64,000 bases of DNA from JALZOC01 sp038320555 (GCA_038320555.1 JBBQEJ010000002.1:24303-88302), one strand, 5' to 3'; numbered from the stretch's first letter, positions 43,528-52,381 are shown. Translations and numbers: made by a program. The notes: generated from the sequence alone by a model not told the origin.

Positions 43528-45309
43528 TTACGAACGACTTTCCACTTCGATGAGCGACTCGCGCCGCTGCAACAGGGCCTGCTTCCTGACGAGCAGGGCA
43601 TCCATGCCCCCCTCGGCGCCCTGTCCCAGCTCCTGCAGCCGGCTCAATTCCCGCTGAATCTCGCCCAAATCGCGATCGACTCGCAGCTTCTTGAGCGCCC
43701 TGACGCAATCCACTGCGGCGCCAGGAGGGCTGGACTGACGGCAGATTTCGTCGATCACGCCGGCTTCCCCCTTGCTTAGACGCTCCAGCAGCGTCCGAGG
43801 TATGGAGTCCGCCGGCCATCCCTGCAGGGATCGGGCCTGTTGAACGATCAGGCCCGCCGAGAGCCCATCCAGATCCCCCTCTTCGAGCTCTGCGAGGGCC
43901 GCAATGGCTCCTGCCGGATCCTTCATGATGGCCCAAATCAAGCCCCGTTCGGCCGGCTTGATTTGTCCCAGCGGGGGCAACGTTCGCTCTTCGACGGCGG
44001 TCTGACGGTGCACCGCAGCCTTGCGGATTTCCGTCCGAACCACCTCTTCAGTAATCCTCGCCTTGTGCGCCAGTCTGTCCGCAAACTGGTCACGGGCCGC
44101 GGCATCCGGAATACGCGCGGCCACCGCCAGCATCGCGTTCAGAAACTCGCGCCGGCTCTCGTCCTTTGAGAAGTCGTGCCCGGCCGACGCCCGGTCGAGC
44201 AGATGCTCGAGGTAAGGCCGCGACTGGCGCAGCCTCTCCTGATAGGCCGGCCCCCCCGATTTCCGAATGAAATTGTCCGGATCATCCCCGGACGGCAGCA
44301 TCGCGACATTGACCTGAAAACCTTCCGCGACAAGCAGCTCCGAGGAACGCGCGGCGGCCCCCTGGCCCGCGGCGTCGGGATCGAAGCTGAGGACGACTTT
44401 GGACGCGAATCGTTTCAACAGCTTCGCCTGTGCTGACGTCAGTGCCGTTCCAGACGATGCGACGACGTTCGTGATTCCAGCCTGGTATGCCTGGGCGAAA
44501 TCGAAGTATCCCTCCACCATGACGGCGTGTTTTGCGCGCGTGATAGCGGCTTTGCTGAGGTGCAGCCCGTACAGCGTGCGCCCCTTCACATAGATCGGCG
44601 TTTCCGGCGAATTCAAGTACTTGGGCTGCTGCCCCTCCTCCATCGCCCGCCCGCCGAACGCCACGATCGCGCCGTTATCGCGGTAGATCGGGATGATCAG
44701 CCGGTTTCGAAACCGATCCACCACCGTCCCTTCGTCCCGTTGGAGCGCCAATCCGCTCCGCAGCAACAGCGGCAGCGGGAATCCCTCCTTGAGCAGCCGG
44801 GCCTTGAGCGCCTCGCGGGACGCCGGAGCGTACCCGGCGCCAATCCGCTCAATCGTGTCCGCGGTCAGGCCGCGATCCTCGAGTTGGCGCCTGGCTGCGG
44901 CCGCCGCGGGGGTCCCCAATTGCTCGCGGAACCACCCTGCCGCGACTTCGTGGGCCTTGAGCAGGGAATCGCGATCGCGCTGTCCTTCCGCATCCTGCCT
45001 GGAATCCTCGGGCTCGGGCACGGCCAAGCCGGCGCGCGCGGCGAGTTGGCGGACGGCCTCCGGGAACGTGACCTTGTCAAAGAGCTCGACGAACTTGATG
45101 GCGTCGCCGCCGACGCCGCAACCAAAGCAATAAAAGAACCCTTTTTCGCCGTTCACCTGGAACGACGGCGTTTTCTCGCCGTGGAAGGGGCACAATCCCT
45201 TCCACGCCGTGCCGCTTCGCCGGAGCTGCACGGCCCGTTCCTGTACGACCTGCACGATGTCCGCGTGCGACTTGAGGTCGTCGATGAAGGATGCTGGAAA
45301 AAGCGACAT
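43528..45309 (-). CDS. dnaG: DNA primase
   Basis: 593 residues. A CHC2 zinc domain at the N-terminus reads CPFHGEKTPSFQVN and FFYCFGCGVGGDAIKF (Cys-His-Cys-Cys). The catalytic core includes RNRLIIPIYRDNGAIVAFGGR. The Toprim domain shows VMVEGYFDFAQAYQAG and VLSFDPDAAGQGAA. The C-terminal helicase-binding region is helical. It makes RNA primers for replication. mutS2 ends 16 bp upstream, so mutS2-dnaG-rpoD probably form one transcript. Confidence 0.97.
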   Translation of the reverse strand: MSLFPASFIDDLKSHADIVQVVQERAVQLRRSGTAWKGLCPFHGEKTPSFQVNGEKGFFYCFGCGVGGDAIKFVELFDKVTFPEAVRQLAARAGLAVPEPEDSRQDAEGQRDRDSLLKAHEVAAGWFREQLGTPAAAAARRQLEDRGLTADTIERIGAGYAPASREALKARLLKEGFPLPLLLRSGLALQRDEGTVVDRFRNRLIIPIYRDNGAIVAFGGRAMEEGQQPKYLNSPETPIYVKGRTLYGLHLSKAAITRAKHAVMVEGYFDFAQAYQAGITNVVASSGTALTSAQAKLLKRFASKVVLSFDPDAAGQGAAARSSELLVAEGFQVNVAMLPSGDDPDNFIRKSGGPAYQERLRQSRPYLEHLLDRASAGHDFSKDESRREFLNAMLAVAARIPDAAARDQFADRLAHKARITEEVVRTEIRKAAVHRQTAVEERTLPPLGQIKPAERGLIWAIMKDPAGAIAALAELEEGDLDGLSAGLIVQQARSLQGWPADSIPRTLLERLSKGEAGVIDEICRQSSPPGAAVDCVRALKKLRVDRDLGEIQRELSRLQELGQGAEGGMDALLVRKQALLQRRESLIEVESRS

Positions 45310-45325
45310 ATCAGTGCAATTCGCC

Positions 45326-47815
45326 TTACTCCTTCAGTTCAACCACCGTCACTCCGCCCCCACCCTGGTTATCGGGCGCGGGGGCAGCGTTTGACACGAA
45401 CGGATGCGTGCGGAGGAACTCGGCAATCGCGCGGCGCAGCTGGCCGGTGCCGTATCCGTGGATGATGCGCACGGACTTGACCTCGCTCAGCAGCGCGTCG
45501 TCGAGGAATTTCTCCGTGCGAGCCAACGCCTCCTCGACGTGGGCGCCGATGACGTTCAACTCGGTCGACGATCCCTCGCGCGGCTGCCACTCGACATTGA
45601 CCCGCACGCGGGCCGGCTGCGCATTCACCGTCGCGGCGGGGGTGACGACACGGAGCTCGTCCACTCGCGCGCGCAGCCGTTTGCCGCGCACGTCCACTTC
45701 TGCTTCGCGATCGTGCAGCGCCTGCACGACCCCCTCGAGGCCGAAGGCGCCGACGAGCACGCGATCGCCGATTGCCGGCGCGCGGGCCGGCTCCATCCGC
45801 GCCACCGGTGTGGCCTCCGCCGCGTCGGGATGCGCGCGCAGCCGTTCGCCAATAGCCTCGACGGCGGCCCGGGCTTCGGCCCGAGCCGCGCCCGTTTCGC
45901 CGGTGGGGATGAGGCGGGGCGCCATCCTCCGCTCCGCATCCGCCGCCAGCGCCTCGGTCCGTGCTTTGAGCGCGTCTACGACGGTATCGATCTCGCGGCG
46001 GGCATCCCGCAGGCGCTCCTCGATCCGTTCGTCGAGGCGGCGCTTGAACGTGTCCTCGCGGTTGCGCAGCTCCTGATCGCGTACCTGCAGCCTGGTCCCC
46101 GCCTCGGCGAGCGTCTCCCGCTCGCGCACAGCGAGTCGCCGTTCGTGATCGAGCGACTGCAGGTCGCGCTCGATCTTGGCGAGGTGCTCGGCGAGCTGGG
46201 ATTCCCGGGCGCTCCGATGTGCGCGCGCCTGTTCGATGACGTCGGCGGGCATCCCGAGGCGGTTGGCGATCTCGAGCGCAAGGCTGCTGCCGGGGGACCC
46301 ATAGTTGAGCCGATAGGTCGGGGCGAACGTCTCTGGATCGAAACCAAACCCCGCCGCCATAACACCTTCGGTCGTCGACGCGTACGACTTCAGCGCATCG
46401 TAGTGCGTCGTCGCGATCACCATCGCGCCGCGGCGTCGGAAGTGGTCGATGATCGCCATCGCGAGCGCGCCACCTTCGAGCGGGTCGGTCCCGGCGCCCG
46501 CCTCGTCGAGGAGCACGAGCGAGGGCAGGATCAACGCTTTCTCCATCGAGACGATACTCGCGATGTGGGCGGAAAACGTGCTCAGGTTTGCCGAGATCGA
46601 CTGCTCGTCGCCGATGTCGGCAAACACCGTGCGGAAGACGGGTATCTGTGAGCCGCCCGCGGCCGGGATCAGGATGCCTGCCTGCGCCATCACGGACAAG
46701 AGACCGGCGGTCTTGAGCGCAACCGTCTTGCCACCTGTGTTAGGTCCGGTGACGACAAGTACATTCGTCGGTGGGATTAGGACGACGTCAACGGGGACTG
46801 GGCCCTCGAATCGCGAATCGCGAGTCGCGATTCGCGGTTCGCTCTCTTCAGCGGATTCATCGCTGAGTCGCCGCCGCACGGCGGGGATGAGCAGCGGATG
46901 CCTACCGGCGCGGATCTCGAGTCGGCCATCCGTCGCGATTGCCGGCTCGGTCCCATCGATGAGCAGCGAAAACTGCGCGCGGGCCTGGAGCACGTCGAGC
47001 TCGGTTGCCGCCTGCACGGTGCGCTCGAGATCGCCTCCGCGGCGGCGGAACGCATCGGTCAGCTCCAGCAGAATACGACGGACTTCCTCTGCCTCCTGCT
47101 GCTCGAGCGCGACGATGTCGTTGTTGATTTCAACCGTGCTGAGCGGCTCGAGAAAGAGACTGGCGCCGCTGCCCGAGCTGCCGTGCACGATTCCGGGAAT
47201 CGCGGAGCGATGTTCAGATCGAACGACGAGCACGTAGCGTCCATTGCGATCCGTGACGATCTGCTGCTGCAAGTATTTGGAGGTGTCCTTGCCGCGCAGA
47301 TACGATTCCAGCGTGCCGCGCAGACGCGTACGCTGTTTCCGCAATCGATCCCGCACGCTTCGGAGCTCAGGACTTGCGTCGTCCATCACCTCGCCGGCCG
47401 GATCGATCTTGCGGCGGATGTCGGATATCTCGGCGTCGAACGTGGCAGACCCGTCTGCGATCGCGCGAAGAATCGGGCAGGCACCGCGGGCGCGCCGGAC
47501 CGACGCGCAGGTCACGTCGACCGACGCGAGAAACGAGCCGAGTGCGAGGAGGTGTCCGGCGTCGAGCGCTCGTCCGTCGACCCCAAGCGAGCTCAGTATA
47601 GCGTCGAGGTCCGCGGGGGCGTGAAGGCCGATCTGATTGTCCGCCAGGAACCGTACGGTTTCCGAAGTCGCGGCAAGCGCGGTCGCAACCGCGCGCGGCT
47701 CCGTCTGAGGCTCGAGTAACGCCAGGCGCGCGGCTCCGGGCGGGGTCTGCGCAAAGCGGCAAACCGCCTCGACAATCCGATCGAACTCAAGGGCCCTCAG
47801 GGCGCCTGCATGCAT
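45326..47815 (-). CDS. mutS2: Endonuclease MutS2 with a repeat-derived insertion
   Basis: 829 residues. LEFDRIVEAVCRFAQTPPGAARL is the usual start. VVTGPNTGGKTVALKTAGLL (P-loop, 357-364) and LVLLDEAGAGTDPLEGGALAMAI (Walker B region) are the MutS ATPase. A long coiled coil (about 500-620) follows, then the C-terminal Smr nuclease domain (about 754-829, LNVIGAHVEEAL and IIHGYGTGQL). MutS2 suppresses recombination or rescues collided ribosomes. Residues about 325-337 are encoded by five tandem 7-mers and lengthen the HPLL-to-P-loop segment compared with family members I recall. Confidence 0.95.
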   Translation of the reverse strand: MHAGALRALEFDRIVEAVCRFAQTPPGAARLALLEPQTEPRAVATALAATSETVRFLADNQIGLHAPADLDAILSSLGVDGRALDAGHLLALGSFLASVDVTCASVRRARGACPILRAIADGSATFDAEISDIRRKIDPAGEVMDDASPELRSVRDRLRKQRTRLRGTLESYLRGKDTSKYLQQQIVTDRNGRYVLVVRSEHRSAIPGIVHGSSGSGASLFLEPLSTVEINNDIVALEQQEAEEVRRILLELTDAFRRRGGDLERTVQAATELDVLQARAQFSLLIDGTEPAIATDGRLEIRAGRHPLLIPAVRRRLSDESAEESEPRIATRDSRFEGPVPVDVVLIPPTNVLVVTGPNTGGKTVALKTAGLLSVMAQAGILIPAAGGSQIPVFRTVFADIGDEQSISANLSTFSAHIASIVSMEKALILPSLVLLDEAGAGTDPLEGGALAMAIIDHFRRRGAMVIATTHYDALKSYASTTEGVMAAGFGFDPETFAPTYRLNYGSPGSSLALEIANRLGMPADVIEQARAHRSARESQLAEHLAKIERDLQSLDHERRLAVRERETLAEAGTRLQVRDQELRNREDTFKRRLDERIEERLRDARREIDTVVDALKARTEALAADAERRMAPRLIPTGETGAARAEARAAVEAIGERLRAHPDAAEATPVARMEPARAPAIGDRVLVGAFGLEGVVQALHDREAEVDVRGKRLRARVDELRVVTPAATVNAQPARVRVNVEWQPREGSSTELNVIGAHVEEALARTEKFLDDALLSEVKSVRIIHGYGTGQLRRAIAEFLRTHPFVSNAAPAPDNQGGGGVTVVELKE
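46807..46841 (+). repeat. Five in-phase 7-mers inside mutS2
   Basis: CGAATCG, CGAATCG, CGAGTCG, CGATTCG and CGGTTCG follow one another with no gap from 46807. CGAATCG and CGATTCG are each other's complement, so the array can fold. It is in frame and translates on the minus strand as part of a segment reading PRIATRDSRFE. The unit resembles the CGCGAAC/CGCGATT 7-mers of three intergenic loci (52163, 53505, 58716). Confidence 0.9.
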
Positions 47816-48045
47816 CGGGCTGAATAGGAATGAATGACCCGGGGACAGGACAATCCCTAACTATATAGTAAAGCTTCTGTTAGGTTCCATAACGTTCTGG
47901 CCGATCCGCAGACGCTCAGGTTCTTCAGGGTTCTACTTCGTTCTGCAGGGTTCTACTGGGTTCGCCGCGACTAAGGTGGGCCGACGAACCAAGAGAACCT
48001 TGAAGAACCTGGTAGAACCCGGTAGAACCTCGTAGAACCTTGGGA
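47816..48045 (+). repeat. Long inverted repeat of 10-bp units between larB and mutS2
   Basis: The right arm has five exact-phase 10-mers starting at 47994, 48004, 48014, 48024 and 48034, all beginning AGAACC. The left arm (about 47918-47963) carries the complementary phrase GGTTCT in 10-base steps. The arms would form a hairpin with stem near 45 bp. An AT-rich patch (TATATAGT, 47862-47869) lies nearer mutS2 and may hold its promoter. No coding sequence is seen. Confidence 0.9.
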
Positions 48046-48807
48046 TTAAGGAAGATGGTTGATCGCGCTGGCAATCGCAGCGGCGCCGAATCCGTTGTCG
48101 ATGTTGACGACGGAAACCCCGCTTGCGCAGCTGTTTAGCATTGCCAGAAGCGCGGTAATTCCGCCGAAACTTGCGCCGTATCCCACGCTCGTCGGGACCG
48201 CGATGACCGGAGCGTCCACCAGGCCGCCGACGACGCTCGGGAGTGCGCCCTCCATGCCGGCGACGACGATGACGACGTGGGCGGCCGTCAGGCGGGCGTG
48301 CTCGGCGAGCAGGCGGTGGAGTCCGGCGACGCCGACGTCGTACAGCCTATCCACCGTATTTCCCATGATTTCGGCGGATGTCACAGCTTCCTCGGCGACC
48401 GGAAGGTCTGCCGTGCCGGCAGCTGCCACCAGAATAGTGCCCCGGCCCGGCGGCATGGAGGTCAAGCGTAATGTTATGGTTCGCGCCTGTTCGTGGAATG
48501 ATGCAGCGGGCAGTCGCTCGCGGATCGCCTCGTAGGCGTCGCGGGTGGCCCGGGTCACCAACAGGTTATGGCCGGCTGCGACGATTCGTTCTGAAATAGC
48601 AGCGATTTGTTCGGGAGTTTTTCCCGGACCGTACACCACTTCGGGAAACCCCTGACGCACGCTTCGATGATGATCGACTCGCGCGAAGCCCAGGTTTTCA
48701 TAGGGAGACTGGCGCAGATATTGAAGGAGCTGTACATGCGCCGACTCAGGTGTGACGGCGCCGGACCGCACTTCCTCGAGTAAATCGCGGAGCTGAAGGC
48801 GGTTCAT
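48046..48807 (-). CDS. larB: Nickel-pincer cofactor biosynthesis protein LarB
   Basis: 253 residues. The N-terminal part has YLRQSPYENLGFARVDHHRSVRQGFPEVVYGPGKTPEQI, a LarB signature. The C-terminal AIR-carboxylase-like domain shows VAAAGTADLPVAEEAV, VVAGMEGALPSVVGGLVDAPVIAVPTSVGYG and VVNIDNGFGAAAIASAIN. LarB carboxylates and hydrolyses nicotinic acid adenine dinucleotide in the first step of the Ni-pincer nucleotide of lactate racemase. larA, larC and larE are not in the window, so this copy stands alone. Confidence 0.93.
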   Translation of the reverse strand: MNRLQLRDLLEEVRSGAVTPESAHVQLLQYLRQSPYENLGFARVDHHRSVRQGFPEVVYGPGKTPEQIAAISERIVAAGHNLLVTRATRDAYEAIRERLPAASFHEQARTITLRLTSMPPGRGTILVAAAGTADLPVAEEAVTSAEIMGNTVDRLYDVGVAGLHRLLAEHARLTAAHVVIVVAGMEGALPSVVGGLVDAPVIAVPTSVGYGASFGGITALLAMLNSCASGVSVVNIDNGFGAAAIASAINHLP

Positions 48808-48829
48808 GGCTCCAACAGGGAAGGGGTCG

Positions 48830-48859
48830 TTGATCTGTTTGCGAGCCGAGCTGTAATAT
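48830..48859 (+). promoter_or_regulatory. Candidate promoter of the membrane GT2 gene
   Basis: TTGATC at 48830-48835 and TAATAT at 48854-48859 (spacer 18) lie in the 86-bp divergent gap between larB and the GT2. The start of transcription would be about 28 bases before the ATG, where no Shine-Dalgarno is visible. Moderate match only. Confidence 0.4.
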
Positions 48860-48893
48860 TATCGTTTGTGTTGCGTGACGGATTCATTCCTCT

Positions 48894-50390
48894 ATGACGC
48901 CTCTTGAGACTCTGATCCTCGTCCTGTATTTTTTCGTTCTCAGCATCCTGGCAATTTACGGGTGGCACCGCTATTACCTTGTGTATCTTTACACGAAAAA
49001 CAAGGGTAACGTGCCGCTCCCGGTGCCGGAGATGCCGGTGCTGCCGCGCGTCACCGTGCAGCTGCCGATCTTCAACGAGATGTATGTCGCCGACCGGCTG
49101 ATCGATGCCGTCTGCGAGATGGACTACCCGCGCGAGCTGTTCGAAATCCAGGTTCTGGACGACTCAACGGACGAGACGACATCGATTGCCGCGCTGGCCG
49201 TTCGACGCCACGCGTCGCGTGGATTCAACATCCGCTACATGCACCGGGTCGATCGAACGGGGTACAAGGCCGGTGCGCTCGAAGCGGGGCTGGCGGAATC
49301 CACCGGTGAGTTCATCGCCATCTTCGACGCGGACTTCATCCCCCCGTCCGACTTCCTGATGCGGACGCTGCCGCACTTCGGAGCCGACCCGCGAATCGGC
49401 ATGGTGCAGGCGCGATGGGGCCACATCAACCAGGACTATTCGCTCCTCACCAAGATCCAGTCGATTCTCCTCGACGCGCATTTCGTGCTCGAGCACGGCA
49501 GCCGCCACCGGGCCGGCTGTTTCTTCAATTTCAACGGCACCGCGGGCGTCTGGCGGCGGGAAGCGATTGCCTCCGCCGGGGGCTGGCAGCACGACACGCT
49601 GACCGAGGATCTCGATCTCAGCTACCGGGCGCAGCTTGCCGGCTGGCGTTTCGTGTTTCTTCCCGACGTGGTGTCGCCCGCCGAAGTGCCCGTCGAGATG
49701 AACTCGTTCAAGTCGCAGCAGCACCGCTGGGCGAAGGGCTCCATCCAGACGTGCATGAAGCTGCTGCCGAGAATTCTTCGCTCGAACCAGCCGCTCTCCG
49801 TGAAAGCGGAAGCGTTCTTTCACCTGTCGGCCAACTTCAACTACCTGTTGATGTCGCTGCTCTCGATCCTGATGTTCCCCGCCATGTGGGTGCGCTACAA
49901 CATGGGATGGAGCGAGATGCTCATCATCGACGTCCCGCTCTTCTGCGCGGCCACCGCCTCGATTGGCGTCTTCTACGTCAAAGCGCAGCGTGAGCTGTAT
50001 ACCGACTGGCGGCAGCGCATGAAGTACCTGCCGTTCCTGATGTCAATCGGGATTGGTCTGTGCGTCAACAACACGCGCGCCGTGCTCGAGGCACTCTTCC
50101 ACAAGCAGAGCGAGTTCGCGCGGACTCCGAAGTACGGCATCGAACGCGACAGCGACGAGTGGGTGGGCAAGAAGTATCACCAGTCGGTGGGCGTGCAGCC
50201 GCTTATCGAGCTGGCGCTCGGCCTGTATTTTACCGCCACGGTCTTTTACGCACTGGTGAATCAGATCTATGCGACGCTCCCGTTCCTGATGCTCTTCCAG
50301 ATCGGATTTCTTTATACCGGTCTCCTGTCGATCCTCCAGCAGTACACCGGCGAGAGCGTCATGCTCAAGGCGCCGGAAGTCGCGAAATAG
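48894..50390 (+). CDS. Processive membrane glycosyltransferase family 2 (cellulose synthase-like A type)
   Basis: 498 residues. One N-terminal helix, a cytoplasmic GT-A domain and about four C-terminal helices. TVQLPIFNEMYVADRLIDAV, VLDDSTDETTS, FIAIFDADFIPPSDFL (D-x-D), TEDLDLSYRAQLAGW and the QQHRWAKGS (QxxRW) motif define processive beta-glycan synthases. The closest pattern I know is the glucomannan-mannosyl/CslA group. No BcsB, PilZ or cellulase gene is adjacent. It probably polymerises and exports a beta-linked glycan, or adds sugars to a lipid. Confidence 0.88.
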   Translation: MTPLETLILVLYFFVLSILAIYGWHRYYLVYLYTKNKGNVPLPVPEMPVLPRVTVQLPIFNEMYVADRLIDAVCEMDYPRELFEIQVLDDSTDETTSIAALAVRRHASRGFNIRYMHRVDRTGYKAGALEAGLAESTGEFIAIFDADFIPPSDFLMRTLPHFGADPRIGMVQARWGHINQDYSLLTKIQSILLDAHFVLEHGSRHRAGCFFNFNGTAGVWRREAIASAGGWQHDTLTEDLDLSYRAQLAGWRFVFLPDVVSPAEVPVEMNSFKSQQHRWAKGSIQTCMKLLPRILRSNQPLSVKAEAFFHLSANFNYLLMSLLSILMFPAMWVRYNMGWSEMLIIDVPLFCAATASIGVFYVKAQRELYTDWRQRMKYLPFLMSIGIGLCVNNTRAVLEALFHKQSEFARTPKYGIERDSDEWVGKKYHQSVGVQPLIELALGLYFTATVFYALVNQIYATLPFLMLFQIGFLYTGLLSILQQYTGESVMLKAPEVAK

Positions 50391-50497
50391 GCTCAGGCCT
50401 CAGCGTACAGATTGGCAGGCGCGTGCTTGCACCTGCACCCTGAGCCATGTACCCTGCCAGCCTGTACCCGGTACTCCAGTCCTGAGCCCTTTTATTT
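50390..50497 (+). terminator. Inverted repeat with T-rich tail after the GT2 gene
   Basis: GGCTCAGG at 50390-50397 can pair with CCTGAGCC at 50439-50446 or 50481-50488. The second copy is followed by CTTTTATTT, giving a terminator-like end. GTACCCT/GTACCCG phrases repeat between them. The left arm starts at the last base of the GT2 stop codon. Confidence 0.6.
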
Positions 50498-50509
50498 AAA
50501 GGAGCGGCC

Positions 50510-50947
50510 ATGAACTTCACGCGTGTCGCGACGGCGGCCCTCGCCGCCTGGGTCCTGTACATGGTCATGGGATACCTCGTCCACGGCGTGCTGCTGAGGG
50601 ATCTCTACATGCAGTACGCCGGTGTGATGCGCCCGGAGGCGCAGGCCCAAACCATTCTGCCGGTCAACTTTGGCGTGGTGCTGGTCGGGTTCTTCGCATT
50701 TGCCTACGCCTACGCGAAGGGGTACGAGGGCGGGAACGCTCTGCAGGAGGGGTTGCGCTTCGGCGTGCTCGTGGGGATCATGCTGTGTACGTTCGGGACC
50801 ATCTGGGAGTACATGGTCTGGCCGGTGGGCCGGCGCCTCCTTGCCGCGTGGTTGGTCGACTACATCGTGGAGTTCGCCCTTTACGGAATCGTTGTCGGGC
50901 TGATTTACAAGCCTGCGGCCGTGCTCACCAAACGGGTGGCGCTCTAG
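50510..50947 (+). CDS. Small membrane protein of unknown function
   Basis: 145 residues with AAAGGAG six bases before the ATG. Four hydrophobic helices are evident (about 5-28, 50-68, 83-105, 115-135). LYMVMGYLVHGVLL and ILPVNFGVVLVGFFAFAYAYAKGYEGG are its most distinctive stretches. I recognise no catalytic motif. It is the same strand as the GT2 gene but separated by a likely terminator, so it may be independent. Confidence 0.75.
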   Translation: MNFTRVATAALAAWVLYMVMGYLVHGVLLRDLYMQYAGVMRPEAQAQTILPVNFGVVLVGFFAFAYAYAKGYEGGNALQEGLRFGVLVGIMLCTFGTIWEYMVWPVGRRLLAAWLVDYIVEFALYGIVVGLIYKPAAVLTKRVAL

Positions 50948-50999
50948 AGACAGCCCACGGGCCGCCGGCCGCTGGCATGGAACCGCCCGGGTCCCGAAT

Positions 51000-51008
51000 T
51001 GATATGAT
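51000..51008 (+). promoter_or_regulatory. Extended -10 box directly before citrate synthase (leaderless start)
   Basis: TGA-TATGAT at 51000-51008 fits TGn plus a -10 hexamer with five of six consensus bases. The citrate synthase ATG begins at 51015, only six bases after it, which places the transcription start at or next to the A of the ATG. No Shine-Dalgarno and no -35 are visible. This pattern indicates a leaderless mRNA. Confidence 0.6.
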
Positions 51009-51014
51009 GAATTT

Positions 51015-52154
51015 ATGACGACGGAAGCAAAACCGAAAGCGGGACTGGAAGATGTCGTAGCGGCCTCGTCGGCCATCTGCTATCTGGACGGCGATCGCGG
51101 TGTGCTCGCGTATTACGGGTACGACATCCATGACCTCGCTCGCGGTGTGTCGTTCGAAGAAGTCTGTTACCTGCTGTGGCACGGCCGGCTGCCGAACCGC
51201 GCCGAGCTTGGGGATCTTCAATCACAGCTTGCAGCCGCCCGCCCCTTGTCCGAGCCGATCCTGCGGCTGATGAAGCAGCTGCCTGCCTCCGACGGTATGG
51301 ACATGCTGCGGACCTTGACGTCTGCGCTCGGCCAGTACGATCCGGAAGCCTCGGACAACTCGCAGGCGGCCAATTACCGCAAAGCCGTGCGCCTGACCGC
51401 GCAGATCGGAAGCACTGTCGCGACATATGGCCGCATGCAAGCGGGCGGCGGCCCGATCCAGCCGGATCCGGCGCTCGGGCATGCGGCGAACTTCCTGTAC
51501 ATGCTCACCGGCACGCGCCCGAGCGCGCTCTCGACCCATGCGTTCGACGTGGCGCTCGTGCTGCATGCGGATCACGAGCTGAACGCGTCCACGTTTGCCG
51601 CGCGTGTCGCGGCCGCCACGCTGACGGATCTCTACTCCGCGATTGTCGGCGCCATCGGCGCGTTGAAGGGGCCGCTCCACGGCGGCGCAAACGCCGACGT
51701 GATGCGGCTGCTGATTGAAATCGGCCCCGAGGCGCCCCCCGAGCGAATCGAAGAATCCATTCGCGCCAAGCTGGCCACGAAGATCAAGATTCCCGGGTTC
51801 GGGCATCGTGTGTACCACACGGAGGATCCGCGGGCAACCCATCTGCGGCGGATGTCGAAGGAGCTTGGCGAGCGCGCCGGGAATACGCGCTGGTTCGAGA
51901 TGTCGCAGCGGATCGAGAACCTCGTCAAGGCCGAGAAGAAGCTGTACCCGAACGTCGACTTCTACTCCGCCTCGACGTACTACACGCTCGGGATTCCGAT
52001 CGATCTGTTCACGCCGATCTTCGCGGTGAGCCGCATTTCGGGCTGGGCCGCACACTGCCTGGAACAGTACGCCAACAATCGCCTGATTCGTCCGCGCACC
52101 GATTACATCGGTCCGGAGTACCCGCAGACGGTCCTGCCGCTCGACCAGCGCTAG
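51015..52154 (+). CDS. gltA: Citrate synthase
   Basis: 379 residues, type II short form. DGDRGVLAYYGYDIHDLA, VALVLHADHELNASTFAARV (active-site His), LKGPLHGGANADVMRLL (His and substrate binding), KIPGFGHRVY and PNVDFYSASTYYTLGIP (Asp) are all intact. It condenses oxaloacetate and acetyl-CoA. This form is also seen in 2-methylcitrate synthases, which differ subtly. No prp genes are nearby, so citrate synthase is preferred. The stop codon lies in a CTAGCGG 7-mer. Confidence 0.95.
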   Translation: MTTEAKPKAGLEDVVAASSAICYLDGDRGVLAYYGYDIHDLARGVSFEEVCYLLWHGRLPNRAELGDLQSQLAAARPLSEPILRLMKQLPASDGMDMLRTLTSALGQYDPEASDNSQAANYRKAVRLTAQIGSTVATYGRMQAGGGPIQPDPALGHAANFLYMLTGTRPSALSTHAFDVALVLHADHELNASTFAARVAAATLTDLYSAIVGAIGALKGPLHGGANADVMRLLIEIGPEAPPERIEESIRAKLATKIKIPGFGHRVYHTEDPRATHLRRMSKELGERAGNTRWFEMSQRIENLVKAEKKLYPNVDFYSASTYYTLGIPIDLFTPIFAVSRISGWAAHCLEQYANNRLIRPRTDYIGPEYPQTVLPLDQR

Positions 52155-52308
52155 CGGACGGTCGCGATTCGCGGTTCGCGGGTTTGGCTCCTTCTTTGTG
52201 GCGTCCGCCTTCCGCCTTCGCGCGAAGCGCTACGGCGAGACCTCGACGAAGCTCGAAGAGCGAAGTCGGGGCGGAGGCTGGTTGGGCGGAAGGACTAGCG
52301 GCTGGCGG
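52151..52308 (+). repeat. Composite 7-mer and palindromic repeat after citrate synthase
   Basis: CTAGCGG at 52151 (overlapping the gltA stop) recurs at 52295, followed by CTGGCGG. Inside are three 7-mers CGCGATT, CGCGGTT, CGCGGGT from 52163. A GC-rich palindromic block follows: a TCCGCCTTCC phrase (about 52205-52216) faces GGCGGAAGGA (52285-52294). No gene is seen until ada at 52382. Confidence 0.8.
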
Positions 52309-52381
52309 CAACACCGATCAAGGAATTGATTGTCCATTTTTCGGTAGCGCACACGAGTCGTGTGCCCGTATCCTCGTGCCC

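Noticed and set aside
41836..43779. 647-codon plus-strand frame opposite rpoD
   Set aside because: It mirrors the rpoD coding strand and has no recognisable domain, while rpoD is complete with all sigma-70 regions.
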